This document shows, in pieces, positions 8,281 through 16,454 of a stretch of 64,000 nucleotides of DNA. Made by a program: the position numbers and the translations under genes. Every line of letters begins with the position of its first letter. The stretch's first letter is position 1. Below the pieces are notes generated by a model. The model was not told the DNA's origin. It was given only the letters and a program-made list of their open reading frames with translations, and did no database searches. The DNA is from Deltaproteobacteria bacterium (GTDB lineage: Bacteria > UBA10199 > JACPAL01): the NCBI GenBank assembly GCA_016180855.1, contig JACPAL010000015.1, positions 62,001-126,000 on the forward strand, read 5' to 3'.

Positions 8281-8820
8281 ATGTCTCAAAGGGAAAAACC
8301 TGGAACTGTCATTTGGCTCACCGGTCTCTCCGGTTCCGGAAAGACAACCTTGGCCTTCCGTCTCAAGAATGAATTTGAATTACAGAAGTTGCCTGTGGAG
8401 GTTTTAGACGGCGATATGGTTCGGGATTTTTTTGAAAATGACTTAGGTTATAGCCGAAAAGAGCGGATTCTGAATGTGAAGCGAATCGCGTTTGCGGCGA
8501 TGCTCATGGCGCGTCACGGAACCGATGTTATCGTTGCGAATATTGCCCCCTATTATGAGGTCCGTGATTTTATTCGGCGTCACCTGAAGAACTATCTCCA
8601 GATTTATGTCAAGGCATTGCCCGAAACAGTACGAAAGAGGGATGTCAAAGGACACTATCGTCGTTTTGAACAGGGGCAGATTCGCGACATGGTCGGGATT
8701 GATGATGACTACGATCAGCCACGTCGGCCCGATCTCATTTTAGATACGGATTGTGAAACAATTGATCAGTCGTTGGCAAGACTTGTTGATTTTTGCCGAC
8801 AAAAGGGAGCTCTGACATGA
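8281..8820 (+). CDS. cysC: Adenylylsulfate kinase (APS kinase)
   Basis: 179 residues. The P-loop is GLSGSGKT (residues 15-22), followed by LDGDMVRDFF (the DGD motif), LGYSRKERILNVKR, the switch IAPYYEVRD and RDVKGHYRR with GIDDDY, which are the ordered blocks of CysC. It phosphorylates adenosine 5'-phosphosulfate to PAPS, the universal sulfate donor. It overlaps the following ATP sulfurylase gene by ATGA, so the two proteins are probably made together as a PAPS-forming pair. With a sulfotransferase-like protein upstream and no reductive-assimilation genes (cysH, cysI) present, sulfation of the glycan is the likely purpose. The related Campylobacter CDP-phosphoramidate kinase branch is less likely because of the sulfurylase. 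Confidence 0.9.
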   Translation: MSQREKPGTVIWLTGLSGSGKTTLAFRLKNEFELQKLPVEVLDGDMVRDFFENDLGYSRKERILNVKRIAFAAMLMARHGTDVIVANIAPYYEVRDFIRRHLKNYLQIYVKALPETVRKRDVKGHYRRFEQGQIRDMVGIDDDYDQPRRPDLILDTDCETIDQSLARLVDFCRQKGALT

Positions 8821-9890
8821 GGCTGGTTGTCGACCAAGATGCAGAACTAGAACTTGCCAATATTCAAGAAGGGGTCTTTGCCCCTCTTTCCGGTTTTTTT
8901 GGGGGAAAGGATTATCGCTCGGTCGTCGATGAGATGCATATCCAAAACGGCTCCCCCTGGACGATACCGGTTACCCTTGATCTGGATGAGGGGGAGGTGA
9001 AGAGGGCAACCTCTTCCGGGGTTCTGACGCTCATCCGTCACGATGGGACTGAATTGGGCAAGTTAGAGGTCGAAGATATCTTTCGGGTTGACCTTGAGCA
9101 CGATCTTCAGAAGGTTTTCGGGACGACCGACCGTCGCCATCCGGGTGTTGATAAAGAGGGGAGTCGTTCTCCTTATCGTGTGGGGGGAAAAGTCCGACCG
9201 ACAAGGCTGGTGACAAATCATTCGGCCCCTGCTTCCTTCTCTCCTGTCGAAACGAGGAAGATTTTTCGGGAACGTGGTTGGAAGAGTGTGGCCGGATTCC
9301 AGACCCGGAATCCGATCCACAAGGCCCACGAATATCTTCAGCGTTTGGCCTTGGAAATGACCGACGGCCTATTCCTTCAACCGTTGATCGGTTGGAAGAA
9401 AAGCGGGGATATTGCTCCTGAGGCGGTCGTTGCCTCGTATCGTCGGATGGTGAAAGATTTTTATCCACTGGATCGTGTCTTGTTTGGCACCTTGAGAACA
9501 CCGATGCGTTACGCCGGTCCCCGCGAGGCGGTCTTCCACGCAATTGTTCGCCGGAATTACGGCTGCACCCATTTTATTGTTGGTCGGGATCATGCGGGTG
9601 TTGGCAATTATTACGGCAAATACGAGGCCCAAGATTTTTGTAAAAAATTTCCCGATTTAGGGATAAAGATTCTCGACTTCGCCGGACCTTATTTTTGCGG
9701 TGCTTGCGGCCATATTGTGACTGAAAGATCCTGTCCTCATGGTGAGAAGTATGTGGTGCATGTTTCGGGAACGGAAGTTCGGGATCGTCTGCGGCGGGGC
9801 GAGAAACCGCCTGTTGAATATATGAGACCAGAGATTGCTGAAGTGTTGTTGGAGATGCAGAAAGAGGGGAAGTTGTTTATTGAGGACTGA
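8817..9890 (+). CDS. sat: Sulfate adenylyltransferase (ATP sulfurylase)
   Basis: 357 residues from ATG 8817 (ATGA overlap with cysC). An N-terminal PUA-like domain (FAPLSGF near residue 19) is followed by the catalytic QTRNPIHKAHE motif (the QxRN/HxxH pair that binds ATP and sulfate), GRDHAGVGNYYGKYEAQ, and the C-terminal RRGEKPP / MRPEIAEVL block of single-domain Sat enzymes. It lacks the first few dozen residues of long bacterial Sat proteins and has no fused kinase domain. It forms adenosine 5'-phosphosulfate from ATP and sulfate. A Cys-rich loop (FCGACGHIVTERSCPHG) matches the Zn-binding variant seen in some Sat proteins. Confidence 0.92.
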   Translation: MRLVVDQDAELELANIQEGVFAPLSGFFGGKDYRSVVDEMHIQNGSPWTIPVTLDLDEGEVKRATSSGVLTLIRHDGTELGKLEVEDIFRVDLEHDLQKVFGTTDRRHPGVDKEGSRSPYRVGGKVRPTRLVTNHSAPASFSPVETRKIFRERGWKSVAGFQTRNPIHKAHEYLQRLALEMTDGLFLQPLIGWKKSGDIAPEAVVASYRRMVKDFYPLDRVLFGTLRTPMRYAGPREAVFHAIVRRNYGCTHFIVGRDHAGVGNYYGKYEAQDFCKKFPDLGIKILDFAGPYFCGACGHIVTERSCPHGEKYVVHVSGTEVRDRLRRGEKPPVEYMRPEIAEVLLEMQKEGKLFIED

Positions 9891-9902
9891 GGAGGAGAAT
9901 CT

Positions 9903-10868
9903 ATGGACTTTCGAGTTATCGTTACCTTGGGCCCCGCCATACAGCACGAATCGACACTGAAGGAGATTCATGCAGTTGGCCCCTGTATTTTTAGAATCAA
10001 CGGGGCCCACAGCAGTGGGGCGGCAGTTCTGCAACAGGTGAAATTCGTACGCGGCATCCTCCCGACCGCCTCTCTCATGGTCGATTTGCCAGGCAACAAG
10101 ATCCGGACGGAGTGCTTGAAACAGCCAATTTCTTTGGTGAAGGGGAAGACGATTCGCCTGAACCCTGCTGATCTGAATTTCAAAGAGTTTTATCGTTACG
10201 TCAAAGTGGGAGACAAGGTGTATGCGAACGATTCCGTTTATACCCTTGAGATTCATTCGATTGAGGGAGAGACCCTTTATCTACTTTCTCATTCGGATGG
10301 AGAGCTCACGAACAACAAAGGGCTTCATGTGCAGGGGATTCATCATCAGATCCCGTTTATTTTTGAAAAAGATATGGAGCTCCTCGAGGCGGGATCGCAA
10401 TGTGCCATTGATTATATCAGCCTCTCTTTCGTCCGAACTGCCGAAGATATCCGAGAGGTGAAGCGCCTTCTTGCCCGTATGGGGAATCAATCGTCCCGCC
10501 TGATTGCGAAGGTGGAGACACTCTCAGCGGTTAAGAATCTGGGACATATCCTGAGGGAGGTCGATGAGATCAACGTTGATCGAGGGGATCTCTCGACGGA
10601 TGTCGGTCTTTTCGAACTCGCCTCCTATCAGGAACGGATCATTGAGGCGGCGAAGCGGGCCGGCAAAAAAGTTTTTCTGGCGACGCAATTTCTAAAAAAC
10701 ATGGAGAAGTGGCCTATCCCGTTGATCGCCGAGATCATTGACCTTCATAAGACGGTTAAATCGGGGATTCATGGTATTCAACTCTCAGAAGAGACGGCCA
10801 TTGGAAAGTATCCCGTCGAGTGTGTCAGGAATGTCTTTAAGGTTTATTACAATTCATTTTCGAGTTAA
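9903..10868 (+). CDS. Pyruvate-kinase-like protein lacking the C-terminal regulatory domain
   Basis: 321 residues against about 470 for pyruvate kinase. Recognisable parts in order: VTLGPA (residues 7-12), FRINGAHSSG for the canonical R-I-N-x-S-H-G, MVDLPGNKIRT for LDTKGPEIRT, a short B domain (about 70-145), SLSFVRTAEDI, IAKVET with the catalytic Lys and metal-binding Glu, VDRGDLS with the metal-binding Asp, and ATQFLKNM for the ATQMLESM helix. The whole C-terminal domain that binds effectors is absent. It is preceded by a good ribosome-binding site (GAGGAGAA). Possible roles are supply or use of phosphoenolpyruvate/pyruvate near the pathway, or a related enol-phosphate reaction on a glycan precursor; this is inference. 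Confidence 0.72.
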   Translation: MDFRVIVTLGPAIQHESTLKEIHAVGPCIFRINGAHSSGAAVLQQVKFVRGILPTASLMVDLPGNKIRTECLKQPISLVKGKTIRLNPADLNFKEFYRYVKVGDKVYANDSVYTLEIHSIEGETLYLLSHSDGELTNNKGLHVQGIHHQIPFIFEKDMELLEAGSQCAIDYISLSFVRTAEDIREVKRLLARMGNQSSRLIAKVETLSAVKNLGHILREVDEINVDRGDLSTDVGLFELASYQERIIEAAKRAGKKVFLATQFLKNMEKWPIPLIAEIIDLHKTVKSGIHGIQLSEETAIGKYPVECVRNVFKVYYNSFSS

Positions 10869-10878
10869 CCAAGGATGA

Positions 10879-12735
10879 ATGATGAATAGGGAAATTCTGC
10901 GCGATTACTGGGTCGGCGCCGCTTCTGAAGATCGCCGCCTCTTCTATGCCCGCCCCGTGAAGGAATGGCTCAAGTGGAGCTTAAGGCTTATCGAATACCT
11001 TCTGGCACGCTACCTGGGGTGGCTCTATCAAATCTTCGTTCATAAAAGGAGACTCGGAAAAGGGGGGAAATACGCCCGTATCAAGGATCAGCGTTTTTTT
11101 TCCTGGTATCTGCCGGGTCGGCCTTATTTTGAAATTCAGATAGGCAACGATACCCGTTGCTCGGCGATCCTGGCGGAATCCGATGAATTCTCTTTTGAAC
11201 GTAAGGTTGATCGTATTTTGGATAGAGACAAAGACCTCCTGTTTGGAATGGCCCCCCTTGTTGGGACCGCCCAGACTGCTTTGGTCAAGAAGTGGAATTG
11301 TCGGGTGAAGATCAAAGATCTGACATCAGGAGAGATCCATTCCTGGGAGGAGCGTTTCCCCTTTAACGGACGCTCGGAACGATTTGCCTATTATCCGGGG
11401 GATGGTTGGGCGGAGTTTAGGATCTCGCTCACACCTTATGTCGGGCGCAATATCAGGGTCACCATCTCCGGCACTCCTGCCGTTTCCCTCGCAACGCCCC
11501 AGTTGATTGCCCGAAAAGAAAAGGCCAGAAATGTCCTTTTGATCAGCTTTGAATCGCTGACTGACTTTCGGTACCTTCGCGAAAGATACGGGAACAGGGT
11601 GGGGGAGCTTCCCAATCTGGAACGTTTGTGCGGGGAGAGTGTTGTCTATCCGAAGGTTTATTCACCGACCGATTGCACCCTCTCTTTTGCCGCCTCGATC
11701 CTGACCGGGCTCATGCCGAGCCAGCATGGGATAGGGAATTACGCGATCGCCGCCGACAGCTTTGAAAACAGCGTTTATCATCCTGAGCTCCGGACTCTTC
11801 CTGGGATGTTCAAGGATCACCGATTCTTGACTTTCTTTGGAGGGACCCAGGTGAGGTTCAGCTCCAAGGTCGGATGGGCCAGGGGATTCGATCACTATTT
11901 TCATGTCTTTGATAAGTGGGGGACAAACACTCCCCAGTTTGACTGGCTGACCCGCGCCTTTAGGACTTATAAAGAATACGACAAGTTTTTCTACACGCAC
12001 ATCGATTTTCTGCACGAACCTCTGCTCGCCTTCAACGACCGGGAACGGATGCGCCTTCTCGATCTTCCCCATCTGCAATCAAATCCGGAAGAGGCGTTGG
12101 CGAATCTTTACTTTGAGCAGCTGCATGAGCTTGATTTTCAACTCGGGCTTTTCCTCGATTATTTGAAAAACTCGGGCCAATGGGATCAAACAGCGATTGT
12201 TATTACGGGGGATCATGGTGGTGGGCTTCATTTTGTGAAACACAGCGAGTTCGCCTTGTTTGAGGAGAGGGTCCGGGTCCCCCTGATTGTCAAATATCCG
12301 GACTGGCAGGCCAATCCTCTCGAGAGAAAGCCAATCACCAATTCGATCTCCGAGATTTACCGTGTTTTGCATCATCTCTTAAGCCAGAAACTCCCCGACT
12401 ATCTCGCGGCATTGCCGCAGTATCAGCCGGAATACTCCCAATATGCGTTTTCAGAGACGATCATGAACCCGAACCGGCAATACAAGCGGTACAATCTGGC
12501 CGTCATGAATCACCCCTACAAGTATGTTGTCTGGCGCGAGGTCGACTGGGATCGATTCAAGCCAGAGGCAAAGTCGAAGGAATCTTTGTTCCAGTCGAAT
12601 GGAGAGACCTATCAGGAGGAGAAGGACCTTTGTCATGATCAGCCGGAGGCGGCTGAAAAATACCGCCAGCTCGCCGAAAAAGTTTTAGAGAAGAATCTCC
12701 GGTTTATGGAGAAGTATCCTCCGCAGAAGTATTGA
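10879..12735 (+). CDS. Sulfatase-fold (alkaline phosphatase superfamily) hydrolase or transferase
   Basis: 618 residues (ATG 10882 is the alternative start). About 215 N-terminal residues form an unusual domain with a hydrophobic helix (LSLRLIEYLLARYLGWLYQIF region) and a beta-rich part. The sulfatase-type domain begins at about residue 220 (NVLLISFESL). It keeps the metal-site strand VITGDHGG and a downstream KHSEFALFEE block. At the nucleophile position it reads SPTDCTLSFAASILTG, so the C-x-P-x-R signature needed for formylglycine is absent although the surrounding helix matches. That favours a phospho- or sulfo-transferase or a Thr/Cys-nucleophile enzyme rather than a standard sulfatase. 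It directly precedes the flippase gene. Confidence 0.7.
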   Translation: MMNREILRDYWVGAASEDRRLFYARPVKEWLKWSLRLIEYLLARYLGWLYQIFVHKRRLGKGGKYARIKDQRFFSWYLPGRPYFEIQIGNDTRCSAILAESDEFSFERKVDRILDRDKDLLFGMAPLVGTAQTALVKKWNCRVKIKDLTSGEIHSWEERFPFNGRSERFAYYPGDGWAEFRISLTPYVGRNIRVTISGTPAVSLATPQLIARKEKARNVLLISFESLTDFRYLRERYGNRVGELPNLERLCGESVVYPKVYSPTDCTLSFAASILTGLMPSQHGIGNYAIAADSFENSVYHPELRTLPGMFKDHRFLTFFGGTQVRFSSKVGWARGFDHYFHVFDKWGTNTPQFDWLTRAFRTYKEYDKFFYTHIDFLHEPLLAFNDRERMRLLDLPHLQSNPEEALANLYFEQLHELDFQLGLFLDYLKNSGQWDQTAIVITGDHGGGLHFVKHSEFALFEERVRVPLIVKYPDWQANPLERKPITNSISEIYRVLHHLLSQKLPDYLAALPQYQPEYSQYAFSETIMNPNRQYKRYNLAVMNHPYKYVVWREVDWDRFKPEAKSKESLFQSNGETYQEEKDLCHDQPEAAEKYRQLAEKVLEKNLRFMEKYPPQKY

Positions 12736-12736
12736 T

Positions 12737-14170
12737 ATGAATTCGCGCGAACTCCTGAAATCATCCCTCTTTTACACGGTGGTCCAGTATCTGGTGCTGG
12801 GGATCGGATTTGTCCGGGGGCTTTTTACCGCCAAATATCTGGGGCCGGCGTTGATGGGGAGCTACGGTCTGGTCACGCTCATTTTGGAATATCTGCGATT
12901 TTCAAATCTGGGGATTTCAAACGCGATGAATCTTGAAGTCTCCGTCAACAAGAACAAGGCGGAAAAGAGCGCCTATGTGCAAAACGTGATCAACAACGCC
13001 TTCTCCTACATGGTGGTGATTGCGCTTCTGTTAGGTGCCGTCGCCGTCGTTTTCCATTTTTTTGCACCCGGTTTTGCCGCCGCGGAGTTTTCAAAATACA
13101 CCTTCGCCATATTTTTTATCGGCATGGTCGGGCAGATCAAGGTCTTTGCGGTTCTTTATGCCCGCCTGTTTGACAAATACCGCTTCATCAATTTGATCGA
13201 GCTCGCCTCGGCGGTCGTTTTGTGCCTCCTCGTCGTTTTGTTCATCGCCGATTATCAGTTGAACGCCGTGATCGGCTCAATGATCGCCTCGTCTCTCTTG
13301 ACCCTTTCTCTTTGCCTTGTTCTCATCCACCGGAAGGTGAGTTTGCACATTGATTGGCGGCTTCTTCGGAAGCTCGCCACGATCGGCATTCCGCTGCTTC
13401 TTTGTGTCCTTTTTGAAAAGGTTTTTCAGACCGTCGATCGGATGTTGATTGTCCGGTTCCTGACCCGTGAGGATCTCGGGTTTTTTACGCTCGCCTACAC
13501 GGTTCTTTCCAATACCCTGGTGGTGTTGAGCTCCTTTACATTTTTGAATTACCCGAAATTTTTGGAAAGATTCAACATGTCCAACTATTCTGGGGAAGCG
13601 AGGGATCGGCTTTGGCATGATCTCAAGCGTTACAGCACGGTCTATTCCGGGGTGATTATTGCGATCGCCTTGATCGGCCTGATCCTGGTGGAACCATTTA
13701 TCAAGATCCTCCTGCCGGCTTATGGGCCGAGCATTGTGATTTACCGGATCCTGATGATCGGTTCCATTTTTGAAATGATCTCCTACTTTGCCGGCGCCTA
13801 TCTTGTTTCCAACAAATACCAGAATCTTATCCTCTGGATGTTGGCGATTTCTACGCTCACGTCCCTCGTTCTGAATTATTTCGCTATTCACATGGGGTGG
13901 GGGCTTGTCGGAATCGCCGTGGCGACCTCGTTTTCGATGAGTCTCTATGCGGCCCTCAAGATTGGATTTGTACTGGCGAAAATCGGCACCTTTTCTTTGC
14001 TCCGGCTAACCGATTTTTACAAAAAATATATTTTGCTCTTGGCGTTTGTCATTCCTGTCCTGCTTTGGTTGCCGGCTCACCTTTATCTCGCGATGCCGGT
14101 GTTTCTGGTCCTTTATCTCTCCGAGCTCCTAGAAGTGAAGAGAAGGCTTTTGCCTGTTAAAAGTAGATGA
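12737..14170 (+). CDS. wzx: Wzx-type polysaccharide flippase (MOP superfamily), copy 1
   Basis: 477 residues with twelve to fourteen hydrophobic segments and few charged residues. The N-terminal block (SSLFYTVVQYLVLGIGFVRG, LGPALMGSYGLVTLIL, SNLGISNAMN) is the standard opening of the polysaccharide-transporter branch of MOP exporters, and KVFQTVDRMLIVRFLT begins the second half. Such proteins flip undecaprenyl-linked oligosaccharide units across the inner membrane. It ends the first gene block; the ATGA at its stop would start only a 26-codon open frame. A second flippase gene lies at 54347-55840. Confidence 0.85.
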   Translation: MNSRELLKSSLFYTVVQYLVLGIGFVRGLFTAKYLGPALMGSYGLVTLILEYLRFSNLGISNAMNLEVSVNKNKAEKSAYVQNVINNAFSYMVVIALLLGAVAVVFHFFAPGFAAAEFSKYTFAIFFIGMVGQIKVFAVLYARLFDKYRFINLIELASAVVLCLLVVLFIADYQLNAVIGSMIASSLLTLSLCLVLIHRKVSLHIDWRLLRKLATIGIPLLLCVLFEKVFQTVDRMLIVRFLTREDLGFFTLAYTVLSNTLVVLSSFTFLNYPKFLERFNMSNYSGEARDRLWHDLKRYSTVYSGVIIAIALIGLILVEPFIKILLPAYGPSIVIYRILMIGSIFEMISYFAGAYLVSNKYQNLILWMLAISTLTSLVLNYFAIHMGWGLVGIAVATSFSMSLYAALKIGFVLAKIGTFSLLRLTDFYKKYILLLAFVIPVLLWLPAHLYLAMPVFLVLYLSELLEVKRRLLPVKSR

Positions 14171-14247
14171 ATATCCGCAAAATCAAAAAGAGAATTGACT
14201 CGGCTACCGATCATGGTATTGGGGCGCTGAAAGAAATTCAATTTTAA
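14167..14247 (+). other. 26-codon open frame at a module boundary, possible gene remnant
   Basis: ATG 14167 overlaps the flippase stop as ATGA, the same coupling used by real gene pairs here, and the frame MNIRKIKKRIDSATDHGI... stops at 14245-14247, three bases before the next start. It may be the amino end of a former gene removed by recombination, a real micro-protein, or chance. No family is recognised. Confidence 0.25.
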
Positions 14248-14250
14248 ATA

Positions 14251-15225
14251 ATGATGGATAAGTTCTGGAAAAACAAGCGGGTCTTGGTAACTGGAGCGGA
14301 CGGTTTCATTGGATCCCACCTGACGGAGATGCTACTCCGATTAAAGGCGTCCGTTTCTGTCTTCGTCAGGGGTAATTCAATAACAGGGACGACCTGTTAC
14401 AAGCTTAAAAACATTGTCCATTTGAAAGGCGATTTACGGAAAATTATCACTGGGAATATCGCCTCCCCTGATGCCATTTCCCTTATCAGGGACGATGCTT
14501 CTCAAATTATTTTTCACTTGGCGGCGGATGCTTATGTTCCAAACTCCTTTGAACACCCCCTGGAGGTATTTGAGACAAATTTGACGGGAACACTGAACAT
14601 TCTAACAGCAGCTCAGCAAATCAAAGATATCCAGAGAGTTGTTTGCACCTCCTCGAGTGAAATTTACGGCAGTGCGCAGTACGCGCCGATCGACGAGAAA
14701 CATCCTCTCTGCCCAACCTCTCCGTACGCCGCTTCCAAGGTTGCTGCCGATCGTGCTTCTTTTTCCTTTTGCAATACCTACTCCCTGCCAATAGCTATCA
14801 TCCGTCCTTTTAATACCTATGGGCCTCGCCATACCTATGACGTTATACCCAAATTCATATCATTGGCACTGGCTGGGAAAGAGCTCACGGTTGATGGTTC
14901 GGGTGAGCAAACGCGCGATTTTACCTATATTGATGATATGGTTCGGGCATTTCTCACTATGGGTTCTCATGCTAAGGCTGTGGGGCAGACGGTTAATTTT
15001 GGTACCGGTGTTGATGTCTCTGTCAGAGATGTTGCCGAGAAAATCGTTCGTATCAGTGGATCAAAGTCGAAGATTGTTCACGTTCCAGAACGGCTGGCGC
15101 AGGTAAAACAACTTTTGTGTGACTATCGCTTGGCTAAGAGTCTCTTTGATTACCAACCAAGGTTCTCAATTGACGAAGGTTTGCGACTCAACATTGACTG
15201 GGCAAAGATTCAAAAGACACATTAG
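14251..15225 (+). CDS. NAD-dependent nucleotide-sugar 4,6-dehydratase/epimerase (extended SDR)
   Basis: 324 residues. GADGFIGSHL (15-24) is the extended-SDR glycine motif; TSSSEIYGSAQ supplies the catalytic Thr/Ser and Glu of the dehydratase branch, and YAASK the Tyr-Lys pair. PFNTYGPRHTYDVIPKFI matches the substrate loop of GDP-mannose or NDP-GlcNAc 4,6-dehydratases (LegB-like). A 4-keto-6-deoxy nucleotide sugar is the probable product. It opens the second gene block, with UDP-GlcNAc 2-epimerase, other SDRs and acyltransferases nearby. The exact nucleotide sugar cannot be read from the sequence. Confidence 0.8.
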   Translation: MMDKFWKNKRVLVTGADGFIGSHLTEMLLRLKASVSVFVRGNSITGTTCYKLKNIVHLKGDLRKIITGNIASPDAISLIRDDASQIIFHLAADAYVPNSFEHPLEVFETNLTGTLNILTAAQQIKDIQRVVCTSSSEIYGSAQYAPIDEKHPLCPTSPYAASKVAADRASFSFCNTYSLPIAIIRPFNTYGPRHTYDVIPKFISLALAGKELTVDGSGEQTRDFTYIDDMVRAFLTMGSHAKAVGQTVNFGTGVDVSVRDVAEKIVRISGSKSKIVHVPERLAQVKQLLCDYRLAKSLFDYQPRFSIDEGLRLNIDWAKIQKTH

Positions 15226-15227
15226 GG

Positions 15228-16454
15228 ATGGAAAGCAAGTCTAATAATCCTGTTACCGTTGAGCTCAACGAAGCTGCTACTTCTGCTTCTGATTGGGTAT
15301 TGAACTCCAGGATTCAGTCTCTCGATCAACAACCTGATTGTCATGGGGCCTTTTATGCTTGGGTCGATGAAGATGCGGCAGAAGAGAATTTTATTTACCC
15401 TGAAATTACAGGTTATGGGATAACTGCTCTACTTTATATTGATTCGTTGCAAAACAAAAAAAAACTTATGCAAAGAGCTTGTTTGGCCGGAGATTGGGTC
15501 CTGAATTACGGTTTGCATCGTGACTTTGGAGGAGTACCTCCACGGAATCAATTTTCGCCTCATAAGATCTTGGTTACTTTTGACACGGGTATGGTTCTGT
15601 GTGGTTTGTCCCATCTTTTCCAAAGGAGTAAAAAACCCGCGTATCTCAAAGGGGCACGACGTATGGCTGATTTTTTGATCGACCATGGGCAAAAAGGGAA
15701 TGGCCTCTTTGACGCCTGCTTTGATCTTGTGACTCAACAATGGGTAGATACGCCAGAAAAATGGTCTACTCAAAGTGGTAGCTACCATGCCAAGCTGTCA
15801 TTAGGTTTTTTGCAGCTCTATCATTTAACAGGTTCCGAAAAATATAGGACGGCCACGGAAAGAATTTGCGATGCCTCATTAAAGCTGCAACTTCCCACCG
15901 GACGATTCGTTACCTACCGCAACGATGAGGGGGCAGGACCGAATGCCGGTGCAACACATATGCATCCTCATCTTTATTCTGCGGAAGGTTTGTTGGTGGC
16001 TGGCATGATCCTTGACCGGCCTGAATATATTGACAGTGCGGCTCGCGCAGTACAGTGGTCATTAGAGCAGCAGCTGTCCGATGGTGGAGTGCCCTGCTTT
16101 GTCAGTTCCGCAGGTGATTGCAATGTCAACCAACGCTCTGACACATTGGCGCAAGTTTTGAGGATGGGTGCGCTCTGTCATGGGGTAGGCGGGTTGCCGG
16201 TATCGTGTCTTTCAAGTTTGGCCAGGCTGAAGCTCAAACTTCTTAGCTACCAAAACAGGATTCCAAATCAGCCTGAGAAAGAGAATGGCATGGGTGGTTT
16301 CTACTATGGTAAAGAAATCAATGGCATCCGTCGAAATCACGTTAATTTCTGGTGCACGGTATTCGCTTTGCAAGGTCTTGTTGCGTATAGAAACATGGTC
16401 TTGGACGGTGTTTTACCTGATCTGGAATACCCTGACATTCGTTACTTAATTTAA
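15228..16454 (+). CDS. (alpha/alpha)6-barrel-like protein of unknown activity
   Basis: 408 residues, no signal peptide. Repeating helical hairpins with Trp/Tyr/Gly-rich ends (YPEITGYGITALLY, GDWVLNYGL, FDTGMVLCGLSHLF, YHAKLSLGFLQLYHLTG, HPHLYSAEGLLVAGM, DGGVPCFV) resemble six-hairpin glycosidases, unsaturated glucuronyl hydrolases and N-acylglucosamine 2-epimerases. Conserved-looking acidic residues occur (VDEDAAEE, FDTG, DGGVP). It lies between two SDR genes and overlaps the next by TAATG, so it probably acts on a sugar in the cytoplasm, either as an epimerase or lyase/hydrolase. I do not recognise a specific family. Confidence 0.55.
   Translation: MESKSNNPVTVELNEAATSASDWVLNSRIQSLDQQPDCHGAFYAWVDEDAAEENFIYPEITGYGITALLYIDSLQNKKKLMQRACLAGDWVLNYGLHRDFGGVPPRNQFSPHKILVTFDTGMVLCGLSHLFQRSKKPAYLKGARRMADFLIDHGQKGNGLFDACFDLVTQQWVDTPEKWSTQSGSYHAKLSLGFLQLYHLTGSEKYRTATERICDASLKLQLPTGRFVTYRNDEGAGPNAGATHMHPHLYSAEGLLVAGMILDRPEYIDSAARAVQWSLEQQLSDGGVPCFVSSAGDCNVNQRSDTLAQVLRMGALCHGVGGLPVSCLSSLARLKLKLLSYQNRIPNQPEKENGMGGFYYGKEINGIRRNHVNFWCTVFALQGLVAYRNMVLDGVLPDLEYPDIRYLI

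Noticed and set aside
9031-9543. Minus-strand open frames opposite sat and other genes
   Set aside because: All lie antisense to confident genes and show no family motifs, ribosome-binding sites or independent spacing.
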